From Alphaproteobacteria bacterium (lineage in GTDB: Bacteria; Pseudomonadota; Alphaproteobacteria; SHVP01), in the NCBI GenBank assembly GCA_016869765.1, contig VGES01000011.1:18969-82968 (forward strand): a stretch of DNA of 64,000 nucleotides, given 5' to 3'. Position numbers and translations under genes: made by a program. The notes beneath the pieces are model-generated. The model was not told the origin of the DNA. It was given only the letters and a program-made list of their open reading frames with translations, and made no database searches. The stretch's first letter is position 1, and each line of letters starts with the position of its first letter. This document shows positions 1-10,844 of the stretch, piece by piece.

Positions 1-224
1 GATGACACGACGATGACGCGAGCCTCACCCACGTTCTCGGCGCGGTGCCCGAGCAGCACCTTGATGCCAAGGCCGCGCAGTCGCTGCACGTTGGCCCCTT
101 CGGCGATATCGCTGCCCTGGACCTGATAGCCGAGGCTGTGCATGACCTCGGCAATTCCGCTCATGCCAATGCCGCCGATTCCGACGAAATGGATGAGCCC
201 GATATCGAGCGGGAGTCCTCTCAT
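1..224 (-). CDS. murC: UDP-N-acetylmuramate--L-alanine ligase, N-terminal part (cut by window edge)
   Basis: Only the first 74 or so codons are inside the window; the rest lies beyond position 1. MurC adds L-alanine to UDP-MurNAc with ATP in the cytoplasm, the first step of stem peptide synthesis. The visible protein starts [18 protein letters not shown], followed by [20 protein letters not shown], the Rossmann-like UDP-binding start typical of MurC (the [12 protein letters not shown] motif is diagnostic). Its ATG overlaps the murG stop in an ATGA junction, so it is the next gene of the dcw operon and probably translationally coupled. Too short for the initial minus-strand scan because no stop is present here. 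Confidence 0.93.
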   Translation of the reverse strand, partial: MRGLPLDIGLIHFVGIGGIGMSGIAEVMHSLGYQVQGSDIAEGANVQRLRGLGIKVLLGHRAENVGEARVIVVS

Positions 225-1339
225 GCCGCCTTCTCCTGCGGCGCGGCGGCGATGGCCTCGACGAGGTCGGCCAAACGGTGCGCCGCATCGGCAATGCCCG
301 CCGCTCGCGCAGCGGCGGCCATCGAAACGAGCATGGCCGGGTTTGCCAGGATTGCCGTGAGACGCTCGGCCAACTGCTCGGGCGTGAACGCATCCTGACG
401 GAGAATCCACGCGGCTCCGGCATCCGCCAGACTTCGCGCATTGGCGGCTTGATGGTCGTCGGTCGCATGGGGATAGGGAACGAACAACGCCGGGCGGCCG
501 ACGACGGCGATTTCGGCCACGGTCGAGGCCCCCGATCGTGAGATGACGACGTGGGCCGCGGCCATGTGCTCGACAACATCGGGAAAGAACGTCGCCAAGT
601 CGGCCGTGGCGGCGGTATCGCGGTAGACCGCGCGCGCCTGTTCCATGTCCTCGGCCCGGCTCTGCTGCACGATGTGCAATCGACGCTGCGCCTCCATCGC
701 CAAGCGCCGGACGGCCTCGGGAACGACCTGAGAAAACACGCGTGCGCCTTGGCTGCCGCCCAACACCAGTACGCGTAGGGGTTGGCGATCGCCCGGGGCA
801 ACAAAAGCGCGCTCGCGCGCGGTCGCGAAGGCGCCACGCACGGGATTGCCGGTGACGCGCCGCAGCGCCGCCGCTCGGACGGGAAGCAAAGCGGTCTTGG
901 CGTGCGACAGGGCGATCGCGGAGACCCGCGCCGCCAACAGGCGGTTGACCCGTCCCAGGACGGCGTTCTGTTCGTGGATCGCAGCGGGGATCCCAAGGCG
1001 CGCGGCGGCTAACATGGTTGGCAGGGAGGGATAGCCGCCAAAACCGACTACTGCATGGGGCAGCAATCGGGGGAGGAGGGCACGCGCCTGCAGGATCCCC
1101 GCTACGATTTCGTAGAGCCCGCGAATCTTTCCCGGCCACCCGCGACCGGCAAACGTGCCGGCACGAACGACGTGGTGACTTACGCGAGCGAACGCGCCGC
1201 CGAGATCGACGCCGCGACGATCCGTCACGAGCGCCAATCGATGGCCACGCGTCAAAAGCTGATCGGCCAAGGCTTGCGCCGGGAACAAATGTCCCCCGGT
1301 TCCGCCAGCGGCCAGAATGATATTTCGCCCGGCGCTCAT
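221..1339 (-). CDS. murG: UDP-N-acetylglucosamine--lipid I N-acetylglucosaminyltransferase
   Basis: A 372 aa glycosyltransferase (family 28, GT-B fold) that converts lipid I to lipid II at the inner face of the cytoplasmic membrane. The N-terminal donor/lipid loop [10 protein letters not shown] is at about residues 12-21, HEQNAVLG near 122 and the second G-loop [10 protein letters not shown] near residue 200, all MurG signatures. Length is normal for the family (about 355-380). ATG start overlaps the ftsW stop (ATGA), and its own stop overlaps murC, so it sits inside the tightly packed dcw operon. Confidence 0.97.
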   Translation of the reverse strand: MSAGRNIILAAGGTGGHLFPAQALADQLLTRGHRLALVTDRRGVDLGGAFARVSHHVVRAGTFAGRGWPGKIRGLYEIVAGILQARALLPRLLPHAVVGFGGYPSLPTMLAAARLGIPAAIHEQNAVLGRVNRLLAARVSAIALSHAKTALLPVRAAALRRVTGNPVRGAFATARERAFVAPGDRQPLRVLVLGGSQGARVFSQVVPEAVRRLAMEAQRRLHIVQQSRAEDMEQARAVYRDTAATADLATFFPDVVEHMAAAHVVISRSGASTVAEIAVVGRPALFVPYPHATDDHQAANARSLADAGAAWILRQDAFTPEQLAERLTAILANPAMLVSMAAAARAAGIADAAHRLADLVEAIAAAPQEKAA

Positions 1340-2505
1340 GCCGAGGCTCCATCACGGGCGAGCGGGGCAAGCGGACGATGGACGGGCGGGCGGTAGCCGC
1401 CGGCCCGTTGGCGCGTCAGCGCCAACACGATCCCCATGCCGAAGGCGAGCGCCAGCATGCTCGACCCGCCATAACTGATGAACGGCAGCGTCATGCCTTT
1501 GGCCGGCAACAGGCTCATGTTGACGCCCATGTTGATGACGGCCTGGAGCCCGAGTTGCGACAAGATGCCGGCAGCGGCCAGCAGGTTGAACATCTCGCTC
1601 TCGCGGAACAGCCGTGCAAACCCGCGCAGCAGCAGGACAGCGAACAACACGATCAGCCCGAGCGAGGGCAACAGGCCGAATTCCTCACCGGCGACGGCGA
1701 AGATGAAGTCGGCGTGGGCGTCGGGCAGCACGGTCTTGAGCACGCCTTCGCCGGGCCCGGTGCCGAACAGGCCGCCGTGGCTGAAGGCGTTGATCGACGT
1801 ATCGACCTGGAACGTGTCCCCGCGGGACGGATCGAGGAAACGGTCGATGCGGCTGGCGACGTGCGGGAACAAGGCATAGGCGCCCACCGCTGCCGATGCT
1901 CCGGCAAGGGCCAGGCCGGCCACGAGAATGAGCGGCAGGCCGGCGAGGAACATCTGCGTGAAAGTCACCGCCGCGATCACCATCGCCATGCCGACGTCAG
2001 GCTGGATGACGACCAGTCCGATCACGACAGCGGCGACCATCGCCACGATCGTGAAGCTCGGGAAGTTCTCGTGCTGGGCGCGCTGCGCCAGCAACCAAGC
2101 GCACACCACGGCCAGGAGCGGTTTGGCGAACTCGGAGGGTTGCAGCAACAGGCCGCCCAGCGACAGCCAGCGCCGAGCGCCTTTGACGTCGTGGCCGAAG
2201 AACAGGGTGGCCACCAGCATCAGCATTGTCACGAGCAGACCGATCACCGCCAGCCGCCGGATCAGGATCGGCGGAAGCAAGGACGTCACAAAGACGACGG
2301 CCAGCCCCGGAACGAGAAAGATGAGCTGCCGGCGCACGAAGTGGAACGAGTCGAGTCCGAGGCGATCGGCGACCGCGGGGCTCGCGGCCATCACCAGAAT
2401 GGCGCCGGCGGCGATCAACAGGAGCAGCACGACGAGCAACCAGCGATCGACGGTCCACCACCAGTCGCCGAAGGCGCTGCGATCGGTACGGCCGACGCCG
2501 ATCAT
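1336..2505 (-). CDS. ftsW: Septal peptidoglycan glycosyltransferase FtsW (SEDS family)
   Basis: A 389 aa polytopic membrane protein of the SEDS family, the lipid II polymerase that works with FtsI at the division septum. Visible features: a short cytosolic N-terminus, then about ten hydrophobic segments, the motif KGARRWL in the loop after the third/fourth helix, LQPSEFAKP, and the C-terminal segment [11 protein letters not shown] that is the SEDS signature. The frame stays open far upstream, but the start was placed at ATG 2505 because it overlaps the murD stop (ATGA) and gives the family length. Confidence 0.96.
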   Translation of the reverse strand: MIGVGRTDRSAFGDWWWTVDRWLLVVLLLLIAAGAILVMAASPAVADRLGLDSFHFVRRQLIFLVPGLAVVFVTSLLPPILIRRLAVIGLLVTMLMLVATLFFGHDVKGARRWLSLGGLLLQPSEFAKPLLAVVCAWLLAQRAQHENFPSFTIVAMVAAVVIGLVVIQPDVGMAMVIAAVTFTQMFLAGLPLILVAGLALAGASAAVGAYALFPHVASRIDRFLDPSRGDTFQVDTSINAFSHGGLFGTGPGEGVLKTVLPDAHADFIFAVAGEEFGLLPSLGLIVLFAVLLLRGFARLFRESEMFNLLAAAGILSQLGLQAVINMGVNMSLLPAKGMTLPFISYGGSSMLALAFGMGIVLALTRQRAGGYRPPVHRPLAPLARDGASA

Positions 2506-3893
2506 GACCCCACCCGCGTTGGCACGGCGCCAGGGAACGCGAGCGCCAAACGGCGAAACGCCTCGCCTCGCGCCTCGAAATCGCGGAATTGGTCGAACGA
2601 GGCGCATGCTGGCGACAGCAACACCACCCCGCCACCCTCGGCGAGGGCAAGACGGCCGGCGTCGGCTACGGCACAATCGAGCGTCGCCGAGCGCGTCGTC
2701 GGAACGCGCGGAGACAGCGTGGTCGCGAAAGAATCGGCGGCTTCGCCAATCAGAAATGTGTGACGGATCCGTCCAAACAACGGGCGAAGCGACTCGATGC
2801 CGCCCTCCTTCGCCCGACCACCGGCGATCCAGTAAATCCTGTCGAACGCCGCCAAAGCTTTGCTCGCGGCGTCCGCGTTGGTGGCTTTGCTGTCGTTGAC
2901 GAACGTGACGGGGCCAACCTGCGCCACCTCTTCGAGGCGATGGGCCAGCCCCGGGAATGTCGGCAGCACCTTGGCGATCTCGGGGCCACGGAGCCCGAGC
3001 GCCCGGACGGCCGCAAACGCGGCCGCGGCATTTTGCCAGTTGTGGCTGCCGCGCAGCGCGCGAGCCTGCCGGAGATCGAGGGTCGTCTCGTCCGGTTCGG
3101 TCGCGTCGACGAGAACGCCTTCGACGACCGAAACACCAGCCGGAACACGATGACCTACGGAGATCGGGATGATCGTGCGATTGGGGTCGCGCGCGAGTTG
3201 GTCGTAGAGCGAGCGACAATGCGGATCGTCGACGCCGATAACCGCCGCTTGCCCGCGATGTTGGTTGGTTAGCAGGCGCGCCTTGACCGCGACATAGCCC
3301 GCCATCGAGCCATGGCGATCGAGATGATCGGGGCTGATATTGATCAGCACCGCGACGTCGCACGAGAGCGAAGGGGCGAGATCGATCTGGTAAGACGAGA
3401 CCTCGAGCACATAGAAGCCGTCGGCCTCGAGTGGCGCCAGGTCGAGCACGGGCCGACCGATATTTCCCCCGAGCTCAACCACCCGCCCGCAACCCTCGAG
3501 GATATGGGCGACGAGCGCCGTGGTTGTCGATTTGCCGTTGGTGCCGGTGACCCCGACCGTCCGCGCGCGTGGTCGCGACCGAACGAACAACTCGATATCT
3601 CCGATCACCTCCTTATTGGCAGCCCGCGCGCGCGCAACGATCGGATGCGGTGCCGGGTGGGTGAGTGGAACGCCGGGGCTGAGAACCAATGCGTCGACTC
3701 GGTTGAAGTCGAAGGAGTGGAGATTGCCGATCTCCACTCCAGCCCCGGCGTATTCCTGCAGCCGATCGGCGCGATCGTCCCAGGCCACGACTCGGGCGCG
3801 ACCTGCAACAAGCGCACGCACCGTCGCCCCGCCGCTACGGGCAAGCCCGAACACGGCGACGGTACGATCAGCGAAGGTGTGAACCGGAATCAT
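2502..3893 (-). CDS. murD: UDP-N-acetylmuramoyl-L-alanine--D-glutamate ligase
   Basis: A 463 aa Mur ligase that adds D-glutamate to UDP-MurNAc-L-Ala in the cytoplasm. The UDP-binding N-terminal domain begins [20 protein letters not shown]; the ATP loop GTNGKSTT is at about residues 117-124, and [13 protein letters not shown] is in the central domain. The start at ATG 3893 overlaps the mraY stop (ATGA); the longer open frame upstream only mirrors mraY in another frame. Between mraY and ftsW, as usual for dcw clusters. Confidence 0.97.
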   Translation of the reverse strand: MIPVHTFADRTVAVFGLARSGGATVRALVAGRARVVAWDDRADRLQEYAGAGVEIGNLHSFDFNRVDALVLSPGVPLTHPAPHPIVARARAANKEVIGDIELFVRSRPRARTVGVTGTNGKSTTTALVAHILEGCGRVVELGGNIGRPVLDLAPLEADGFYVLEVSSYQIDLAPSLSCDVAVLINISPDHLDRHGSMAGYVAVKARLLTNQHRGQAAVIGVDDPHCRSLYDQLARDPNRTIIPISVGHRVPAGVSVVEGVLVDATEPDETTLDLRQARALRGSHNWQNAAAAFAAVRALGLRGPEIAKVLPTFPGLAHRLEEVAQVGPVTFVNDSKATNADAASKALAAFDRIYWIAGGRAKEGGIESLRPLFGRIRHTFLIGEAADSFATTLSPRVPTTRSATLDCAVADAGRLALAEGGGVVLLSPACASFDQFRDFEARGEAFRRLALAFPGAVPTRVGS

Positions 3894-4978
3894 CGTAGCT
3901 TCAATGTCGAGAGGCCGATCAGGGCCAGGATGACGGCGATGATCCAGAAACGAATGACGATGGTCGGCTCCTTCCAACCCTTCTGTTCGTAATGGTGATG
4001 AAGCGGCGCCATGCGAAAGACGCGGCGGCCGGTCAACCTGAACGACAGGACTTGGACGACGACCGAAACGGTCTCGAGGACGAACAAGCCACCGATCACG
4101 AGCAGTACGAGTTCGTGCTTGGTGATGACGCTGACCGCGCCGAGCGCCCCACCCATCGACAGGCTGCCGGTGTCGCCCATGAACACCATCGCGGGCGGAG
4201 CGTTGAACCAAAGGAAACCGAGGCCGGCGCCGACCAACGCGCCGCAGAACACGGCCAATTCGCCAGCCCCCGAGACGTAGTTGATCTGGAGGTAGTTGGC
4301 GAAGATGGCGTTGCCCGCGAGGTAGGCGATGAGCGCGTAGGATGACGCGGCGATGAGCACCGGGACCGTCGCCAGCCCATCGAGCCCATCGGTCAGATTG
4401 ACGGCGTTCGAGGCGCCGACCATCACGACCACGGCGAAGGGGATGAAGAACCAACCGAGCTGGATCAGCACGTCCTTGAAGAACGGCACGGCCAGCGCGA
4501 GCGACAGCGGCCCGCGCATTTCGCTGACGATCCAGAGCGTCGCGACGACAGCGATCAGGATTTCGACCGACAGCTTGATCTTGCCGGGCACACCCTTGTG
4601 GCTGGCCCGTGTGACCTTGAGGTAGTCGTCGAGGAAGCCGACAAAACCAAAGCCGAGTGTGACGATGAGTGCCGCCCAGACATAGGCGTTGCGCAGGTCG
4701 GCCCACAGCAAGGTGGCAATGCCGAACGACAGGAGGATGAGGATCCCACCCATCGTCGGCGTGCCCCTCTTCTCGACCAAGTGGCGCGCCGGCCCATCGG
4801 CCCGGATCGGCTGACCATTCGCCTGTTTGCTGCGCAACCAGCGGATCAGCGCCGGACCCAATAGAAAACTCAACGCCATGGCGGTGATGACAGCGCCGCC
4901 GGTTCGAAACGTAAGGAAGCGAAACAAACCCAATCCGACGATGTCGCCACCCAATGGGGCCAGGAGATTGAACAACAC
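3890..4978 (-). CDS. mraY: Phospho-N-acetylmuramoyl-pentapeptide transferase
   Basis: A 362 aa integral membrane enzyme that moves phospho-MurNAc-pentapeptide to undecaprenyl phosphate, making lipid I. Ten hydrophobic segments are visible. Family motifs: GTPTMGG near residue 75, GFLDDYLKV near 115, [10 protein letters not shown] near 195, FMGDTGSLS near 265 and HHHYEQKGW near 325. The start is GTG at 4978 ([12 protein letters not shown]), two bases after the murF stop. Confidence 0.97.
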   Translation of the reverse strand: MLFNLLAPLGGDIVGLGLFRFLTFRTGGAVITAMALSFLLGPALIRWLRSKQANGQPIRADGPARHLVEKRGTPTMGGILILLSFGIATLLWADLRNAYVWAALIVTLGFGFVGFLDDYLKVTRASHKGVPGKIKLSVEILIAVVATLWIVSEMRGPLSLALAVPFFKDVLIQLGWFFIPFAVVVMVGASNAVNLTDGLDGLATVPVLIAASSYALIAYLAGNAIFANYLQINYVSGAGELAVFCGALVGAGLGFLWFNAPPAMVFMGDTGSLSMGGALGAVSVITKHELVLLVIGGLFVLETVSVVVQVLSFRLTGRRVFRMAPLHHHYEQKGWKEPTIVIRFWIIAVILALIGLSTLKLR

Positions 4979-4980
4979 GC

Positions 4981-6399
4981 CTAGCCTCCGTTTGCCCGCC
5001 GCGGTGCCGGCTGACCCAGCATCCGCAACGCCTCGACGATGGGCCCCATGCGGCTGCCGTAGGACCCTTTGATCATGACCACGTCACCCGGTCGCACGGC
5101 TTGTGCGACTTGCGCGATAAGCTCTGCGGCGTTCCCGGTGTAGCCGCCGAGCCGTGCCTGCGGTAATGCCTGTGCCAGAGCCCGCATGTTGGTACCGGCA
5201 CAGAACACAAGGTCGACTTTGGCCGCCGCGATCGGCTTCGCCAGATCGCGGTGAAACGTCGCGGCGTCGTCACCCATTTCGAGCATGTCACCGAGGACGG
5301 CGATGCGACGCGCACCTCGAACGATCGGACTCTCGCCCAAGGTGGCGATGGCCGCCTGCATCGAGGCAGGATTGGCGTTGTAGCTTTCGTCGATGACGGT
5401 GAACGAACCCGCTGGAAGATTCACGGTGTGCCGGTTGCCACGGCCGGTCGGCGGCGACAGCACGCCAAGGGCGAGGCCTGCGAGGCCGAGGTCGCCGCCC
5501 AACGCCTTGACCGCAGCTAGCACGGCCAGGCTGTTGCGCACCCAATGCCGCCCGGGGATCCCGACCTTGTAGGTCATCGGCTGACCGTCGATGTCGGCCG
5601 AGATGCAGGTGCAATCCGGGTGGAAAACCGCCTTGATGAGGCGCGCGTCCGCACGCTCGGTTTCGCCAAAACTCACGATGCGAGCAGCGCCACACGCGTT
5701 GGCCCGCTCCGACAGGAGATCGAAGTACATGTTGTCGCGGTTGAGGACGGCGATGCCGCCGGATTCGAGGCCTGCGAAAATCTCGGCCTTCGCCAGCGCG
5801 ATCTCACGCGCCGAGGAGAAGAACTCGAGATGTACGGCCTCGACCGTCGTGACGATTGCGACGTGCGGACGAACCAGCCGGGACAACGGCGTGATCTCAC
5901 CCGCATGATTCATGCCGATCTCGAACGCGGCAAAAGCAGACTCGCGGGGCATGCGCGCCAAACTGAGCGGCACGCCCCAGTGATTGTTGAAGCTGCCGAT
6001 GCTGCTGTGCGTCGGCTTGTGACGGCCCAACGCCGCGGCCAGCGCTTCCTTGGTGCTGGTCTTGCCGACGCTGCCGGTCACCGCGACCACGCGTGCGGAG
6101 GAGCGCCGGCGCGATTCTCGGCCGAGCGAGGCCAGCGCTGCCAGCGTATCCGGGACCGCGACCTGGGGCGCGAGGTCAGTGCGTCCCGGCTCCACGATTG
6201 CCGCCACGGCGCCCCTGGCGAAGGCGTCGGCGGTGAAGCGATGACCATCGTGGTTGGGACCCCGGATCGCGACGAACAGATCGCCGGCTCGCGTCGTACG
6301 ACTGTCGATCGATACGCCTGCAGCGGCCCAATCCCGGTCGCCTTTGGACGCACCGCCGGTCGCCGTCAGGACCTCGGCGCATTGCCACAACGCGGTCAT
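4981..6399 (-). CDS. murF: UDP-N-acetylmuramoyl-tripeptide--D-alanyl-D-alanine ligase
   Basis: A 472 aa Mur ligase that adds D-Ala-D-Ala to the tripeptide precursor. The ATP loop [12 protein letters not shown] lies at about residues 108-119, followed by [12 protein letters not shown], a MurF hallmark, and [11 protein letters not shown] in the C-terminal part. ATG start overlaps the murE stop by ATGA. Normal length. Cytoplasmic. Confidence 0.97.
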   Translation of the reverse strand: MTALWQCAEVLTATGGASKGDRDWAAAGVSIDSRTTRAGDLFVAIRGPNHDGHRFTADAFARGAVAAIVEPGRTDLAPQVAVPDTLAALASLGRESRRRSSARVVAVTGSVGKTSTKEALAAALGRHKPTHSSIGSFNNHWGVPLSLARMPRESAFAAFEIGMNHAGEITPLSRLVRPHVAIVTTVEAVHLEFFSSAREIALAKAEIFAGLESGGIAVLNRDNMYFDLLSERANACGAARIVSFGETERADARLIKAVFHPDCTCISADIDGQPMTYKVGIPGRHWVRNSLAVLAAVKALGGDLGLAGLALGVLSPPTGRGNRHTVNLPAGSFTVIDESYNANPASMQAAIATLGESPIVRGARRIAVLGDMLEMGDDAATFHRDLAKPIAAAKVDLVFCAGTNMRALAQALPQARLGGYTGNAAELIAQVAQAVRPGDVVMIKGSYGSRMGPIVEALRMLGQPAPRRANGG

Positions 6400-7853
6400 G
6401 CGTCACCACGTGGGCGGCGTCGGCACAGCGCCGACGCGACGACCTTGACGTCATCGAACGGTCGTACCTCGGTGCCGACGATCTGTCCGCTCTCGTGTCC
6501 CTTACCGGCGACGACCAGCACGTCACCCGCCTCGAGCAGAGCAACGGCGCGTTCGATCGCATCGCGGCGGTCGCCGATTTCTTGAGCGCCTGGACAACCG
6601 CTCAGGATCTCGCTCCGGATCGCTGCAGGGTGTTCGGTCCGTGGATTGTCGTCGGTGACCAGCACGATGTCGGCGAACGCCCCGGCGATGCGCCCCATCT
6701 CCCTGCGCTTGCCGCGATCGCGATCGCCGCCACAGCCAAAGACCACTAGCAATCGACCTTTGGCGTGCGACCGCAATGCGCGCAATACCGCCGCCAAGGC
6801 ATCGGGGGTGTGGGCATAGTCGACGAAGACCCGCGCGCGATTGGGCAGTTCGCCCGCCAACTGGAGGCGACCCGGAACGCCGCGCACATGACCCAGGGCC
6901 TCCAGAACCTTGGGCCACGGCGTACCGGTCGCATGCGTGAGCAAGCCGGCCGCAACGGCATTCGCCACTTGGAACGACCCGAAGAGCGGCAACAGGACGC
7001 GCTCGGTCCGGCCGCCGTACGTCAATCGGAACGTCTGTCCGCGCGTATCGCTCGCAAACTCGCCGATCCGGATATCAGCATCGTCTGCGGTTCCGTAGGT
7101 GAGCACGGCGATCCCACGGCTCTCACAGGCGGCACGCAATGCCGGCAGCCAGGATGAATCCGCGTTGAGCACCGCCGTCCCATCACGGCGCAACACCTCC
7201 GAGAACAGGCGCAGCTTGGCCGCGAAGTAGTCACGCTCGGTGGCGTGGTAGTCCATGTGGTCGCGACCGAGATTCGTGAAGGCCGCGGCCCGGATCTCGA
7301 CTCCGTCGAGCCGGTATTGCGCCAAGCCGTGGCTCGAGGCCTCGATCGCGACGTGATCACAATCGGCATCGACGAGACGCCGCAGCGATTCATGAAGGCT
7401 GATCGGATCAGGCGTCGTCAGGGACCCCGACAATTGGCCCTCCGGCCCCTCGATCCCGAGAGTTCCGATGCTGCCAGCGCGTTTTCCGCACGCGGTCCAG
7501 ATTTGCGCTGCGAATCGCGCGGTCGAGGTCTTGCCGTTGGTACCGGTAACGGCGACGGTCGTTCGCGGCTGTTGGCCGAAGAAGCGCGCGGCCATGAGCG
7601 CGAGACGGCGACGCGGATTGCTGTCGGTGATGACATAGGCTCCCGAATCCGTCGCAACGGCGCCGGGTTCGGCGAGCACCGCGACCGCCCCCTGGGCGAT
7701 CGCCGAATCGACGAAACTGGCGCCGTTGGCACGCGCGCCGGGAAGCGCCGCGAACAGAAAACCAGGCCCGACCAGCCGCGAGTCGCTCGCCAAACCACGG
7801 ATCTCGATCGCCGTGGCGTGGTGGTTCGTGCCGATGAGGTCGGAAAGCCGCAT
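6396..7853 (-). CDS. murE: UDP-N-acetylmuramoyl-L-alanyl-D-glutamate--2,6-diaminopimelate ligase
   Basis: A 485 aa Mur ligase adding the third residue of the stem peptide. The ATP loop GTNGKTS is at residues 104-110. The motif DNPR at residues 402-405 is the one that selects meso-diaminopimelate rather than lysine, so the wall is expected to be mDAP-type, consistent with a Gram-negative. The ATG shares one base with the ftsI stop. In the dcw operon. Confidence 0.97.
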   Translation of the reverse strand: MRLSDLIGTNHHATAIEIRGLASDSRLVGPGFLFAALPGARANGASFVDSAIAQGAVAVLAEPGAVATDSGAYVITDSNPRRRLALMAARFFGQQPRTTVAVTGTNGKTSTARFAAQIWTACGKRAGSIGTLGIEGPEGQLSGSLTTPDPISLHESLRRLVDADCDHVAIEASSHGLAQYRLDGVEIRAAAFTNLGRDHMDYHATERDYFAAKLRLFSEVLRRDGTAVLNADSSWLPALRAACESRGIAVLTYGTADDADIRIGEFASDTRGQTFRLTYGGRTERVLLPLFGSFQVANAVAAGLLTHATGTPWPKVLEALGHVRGVPGRLQLAGELPNRARVFVDYAHTPDALAAVLRALRSHAKGRLLVVFGCGGDRDRGKRREMGRIAGAFADIVLVTDDNPRTEHPAAIRSEILSGCPGAQEIGDRRDAIERAVALLEAGDVLVVAGKGHESGQIVGTEVRPFDDVKVVASALCRRRPRGDA

Positions 7854-9565
7854 CAGTTCCGCCCCCGCCGAGCCGAAACCGTCATCGAGCGCTGGACCTC
7901 GTCCGATTTCTCGTTGACCGGATCGACGGCCAGTACCGGAGCGATGCGCGCGATCACGCGACCCGTTACCGGGGCGGCGGTCCAGCCACCGGTCGCGAAG
8001 TTGTGGGTTTCCTTGATGCCCTTCGGTTCATCGAGGATGGCGATGACGACGTAGCGCGGATCGGTCATCGGGAAGGACGACACGAACGAGGATAGCAATG
8101 CATTTCGCTTGTAGACGCCGTTCACCGCTTTCTCGGCAGTGCCCGTCTTGCCCCCGACCAACCAGCCATTCGCGGCGCCGCGGCTACCGGTTCCCTTTTC
8201 GACCACGAGGCGCATGAGGCGACGGAGCTTCTCCGAGGTCTCCGACGACAGAACCCGCTCGGCCGGCGGGTCTACGGCAGGATTGCGCTTGCGCAACGTC
8301 GGGGAGACCATGAGACCGCCGTTGACCAGCGGTGAAAACGCGGCCGCGATCTGAACCGGACTCACGGCGATGCCGTGGCCGAAGCCCACCGTCATCGTGT
8401 TGATGTCACGCCAAGGCTGCGGCCACATCGGCTGACCGACCTCGGGCACCTCGAGCGGGGCCTTGGACAGAAACCCGAGGCGACGTAGGAAGTCGCGCTG
8501 CCGAGTTCCGCCCACCTCGAGCGCCATCTTGGCGGCCCCGATGTTGGACGAATACATGAAGATTTCGGGCACGCTCAGCCAGCGGTTCTTGGCGTGGTCG
8601 TCCTTGATGGTGTAGCGCGAGACCTTGATCGGCTCGGAGGCGTCGAACACCCGATCGAGGTCGGCGGTGCGGTACTCGAGCGCCGCAGCGACGGTGAACG
8701 CCTTGAACGTCGAGCCCATTTCGTAGACGCCGAGGGTCGCGCGGTTGAACAATTGGTCCGCCGTCGCCTCGTTTATCTGATTGGGATCGAAGTCGGGCAG
8801 CGACACCACGGCCAACAACTCGCCGGATTGAACGTCCATGACGACCCCGGCCGCGCCGATTGCACGATGCAGCACCATCGCGGCCTGCAGCTCTTCCCAC
8901 AACGCGTGCTGGACGCGGACGTCGATCGAGAGCTGTACCGGCTTGCCAGCTCCTTCCATCAACGTTTCGTCGAAGCCCTTTTCGATGCCGGACAAGCCGT
9001 GATTGTCGACGCCGGTGTACCCCAGCACGTGCGCCGCCAGGCGCCCCTGAGGGTAGATACGGCGCGGCTCGTCCATGAACCCGACGCCGGGAAGTCCGAG
9101 GCGATTGACGGCATCCTGCTCGCGGGGCGTGAGGTTTCGCTTGATCCAGACGAAACCGCGGTCCGACGCGAGTTTCGTCTGCAAATCCGCCAGATCGATC
9201 TCGGGCAATACGCGGGCGATCGCCGCGGCCGAGGCATGCGGGTCGAGGACCTTCCGCGGATGGGCATAGAGCGAGGCCGTCTTCAGATTGGTCGCGAGCA
9301 GGAGTCCGTTGCGATCGACGATGTCGCCGCGCGCCAGCGGCGCCACCCGCACAGCCGGCGCGACGGCGATCGGTTCGCCCGCCCGCAACAGGGTCAGGTC
9401 GACCAACCGTGCTCCGAGTACGACGAAGCACAGGCCGAACGCCGCGGCGACCGCAATCAGGCGGACGCGGCCGGTGTCGAGGGCCTGTTTTGCGATGCCA
9501 TCGATCCGAATGCGTTCGCGTGGCCCGGCAAGGCGATCGTAGGTATGGCTCGTGGCCGCGCTCAC
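7853..9565 (-). CDS. ftsI: Peptidoglycan D,D-transpeptidase FtsI (PBP3)
   Basis: A 570 aa class B penicillin-binding protein that crosslinks septal peptidoglycan in the periplasm. A cytosolic tail is followed by one membrane anchor at about residues 35-55. The transpeptidase motifs are present in order: STFK with the acyl-serine at residue 285, SSN at 339-341 and KTGT beginning at K473. The upstream PBP dimerisation region contains RIYPQGRLAAHVLGY. Start is GTG at 9565, overlapping the ftsL TGA (GTGA); the same frame extends further up but those codons lie under ftsL. Confidence 0.96.
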   Translation of the reverse strand: MSAATSHTYDRLAGPRERIRIDGIAKQALDTGRVRLIAVAAAFGLCFVVLGARLVDLTLLRAGEPIAVAPAVRVAPLARGDIVDRNGLLLATNLKTASLYAHPRKVLDPHASAAAIARVLPEIDLADLQTKLASDRGFVWIKRNLTPREQDAVNRLGLPGVGFMDEPRRIYPQGRLAAHVLGYTGVDNHGLSGIEKGFDETLMEGAGKPVQLSIDVRVQHALWEELQAAMVLHRAIGAAGVVMDVQSGELLAVVSLPDFDPNQINEATADQLFNRATLGVYEMGSTFKAFTVAAALEYRTADLDRVFDASEPIKVSRYTIKDDHAKNRWLSVPEIFMYSSNIGAAKMALEVGGTRQRDFLRRLGFLSKAPLEVPEVGQPMWPQPWRDINTMTVGFGHGIAVSPVQIAAAFSPLVNGGLMVSPTLRKRNPAVDPPAERVLSSETSEKLRRLMRLVVEKGTGSRGAANGWLVGGKTGTAEKAVNGVYKRNALLSSFVSSFPMTDPRYVVIAILDEPKGIKETHNFATGGWTAAPVTGRVIARIAPVLAVDPVNEKSDEVQRSMTVSARRGRN

Positions 9566-9861
9566 GGCGTGCCCCCGCGTTCGGCTGGCCGTTTCGGAAT
9601 CTGCTCGATCGAGCGGATCTGCTGCGGCGTGATGACGGCAAGCGTCAGGTGCCGGTCGGCAAGCGAACGCAAGCGGTCGGGACGGTTTAAGAACGACCAC
9701 TCGGCCCGGAGTACGCGAAGCGACTCCTCCTCGGCCGCGATGTCGGTTCGAACCTTGCCCAGCTGTTCCTCGAGCTGCGTCACCTCGTACTTGAGCTGAA
9801 AAAGACCGAACGACATCACCGCGAGAATCACGACTCCGATGATGACGAGCGGCCTCAGCAT
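9562..9861 (-). CDS. ftsL: Cell division protein FtsL
   Basis: A 99 aa bitopic protein of the FtsQLB divisome subcomplex. It has one membrane helix at about residues 4-22 (LVIIGVVILAVMSFGLFQLK) and then a predicted coiled coil (TQLEEQLGKVRTDIAAEEES). Sequence conservation in this family is low, so the call rests on size, topology and position between rsmH and ftsI. It overlaps the end of rsmH by 7 bp and ftsI by 4 bp. Confidence 0.9.
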   Translation of the reverse strand: MLRPLVIIGVVILAVMSFGLFQLKYEVTQLEEQLGKVRTDIAAEEESLRVLRAEWSFLNRPDRLRSLADRHLTLAVITPQQIRSIEQIPKRPAERGGTP

Positions 9862-10844
9862 GGTTCACCGCTCGGCCAAGGTGGCGCCCCCGTTCGCACC
9901 GCTGCGCGCAACCGCGCCGAACGTGCTCGCGGGTTCTCAGCGGTCTCCGCCGCAGTGGGCTTGATCGCGCCCTTCGTCAGAAGATCGAACGTCGGCGCCG
10001 GCGCGTCCGTCGCGTCGGGCACGTGGCGGTTGGGGCGCGCGGCGCGCCCCGAACGGGTCGTGAGAAACTGCTTCACCTCGCGATCTTCGAGGGAATGAAA
10101 GCTGACGACGGCCAATCGACCGCCCGGCCGCAGCAGCCGCTCGGCCGCCCACAACCCGCGTTGCAATTCTCCACCCGGCCCGACCTCGCGATTGAGATGA
10201 ATGCGAATCGCCTGGAACGTCCGGGTCGCGGGATGAATGGTCTCGCGACCCTGCCCAGCGCGGCGTACGGCGGCACTGACGATCGATGCCAGTTGCAGCG
10301 TGCGCGTGATCGGTGCTTCGGCACGGGCGCGTACGATCGCCCGTGCGATGCCGCGCGCCGCTCGCTCTTCGCCGAAGCGATAGATGATGTCGGCGAGTTC
10401 GGCCTCGGTCGCCTGATTGACGACGTCGGCCGCGGTCGGCCCCGAGCGACTCATGCGCATGTCGAGAGGACCGTCGACTTGGAACGAAAATCCGCGCGCC
10501 GGGTTGTCGAGTTGAAACGACGACACGCCGAGGTCGAACGTCACTCCGTCCACGGCCTCGATGTCGTACGCAGCGAGAAGCGCAACCATGTCGGAGAAGT
10601 CGCCTTGGATGAGGCCGAACCGCGAACCGTAGCGGCGGCGCATCGCCTCGCCGCGCGCGATCGCCTCGGGATCGCGATCGATGCCCCACACCGCGCAATC
10701 CGCCGCGTCGAGCAGGGCGCGGGAATACCCACCGACCCCGAAGGTGCCGTCGACGTAGGTCTTGGCGGCGGCCGGCGCCAGGAATGCGCAGACCTCGGCC
10801 GCGAGGACCGGGCGATGAATCAGGTTGCAGGCGGGATCGGTCAC
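9855..10844 (-). CDS. rsmH: 16S rRNA (cytosine(1402)-N(4))-methyltransferase RsmH
   Basis: A 329 aa SAM-dependent enzyme that methylates N4 of C1402 in the 16S rRNA P site. SAM motif YVDGTFGVGGYSRALL at about residue 30, then GVTFDLGVSSFQLD near residue 100 and the C-terminal block SFHSLEDREVKQF, all RsmH signatures. Start is GTG at 10844, overlapping the mraZ stop (GTGA). Usual second gene of dcw clusters. Confidence 0.97.
   Translation of the reverse strand: MTDPACNLIHRPVLAAEVCAFLAPAAAKTYVDGTFGVGGYSRALLDAADCAVWGIDRDPEAIARGEAMRRRYGSRFGLIQGDFSDMVALLAAYDIEAVDGVTFDLGVSSFQLDNPARGFSFQVDGPLDMRMSRSGPTAADVVNQATEAELADIIYRFGEERAARGIARAIVRARAEAPITRTLQLASIVSAAVRRAGQGRETIHPATRTFQAIRIHLNREVGPGGELQRGLWAAERLLRPGGRLAVVSFHSLEDREVKQFLTTRSGRAARPNRHVPDATDAPAPTFDLLTKGAIKPTAAETAENPRARSARLRAAVRTGAPPWPSGEPC

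Noticed and set aside
2506..3363. Extension of the FtsW frame by some 285 codons
   Set aside because: Lies under murD, and FtsW starts normally at the ATGA junction.
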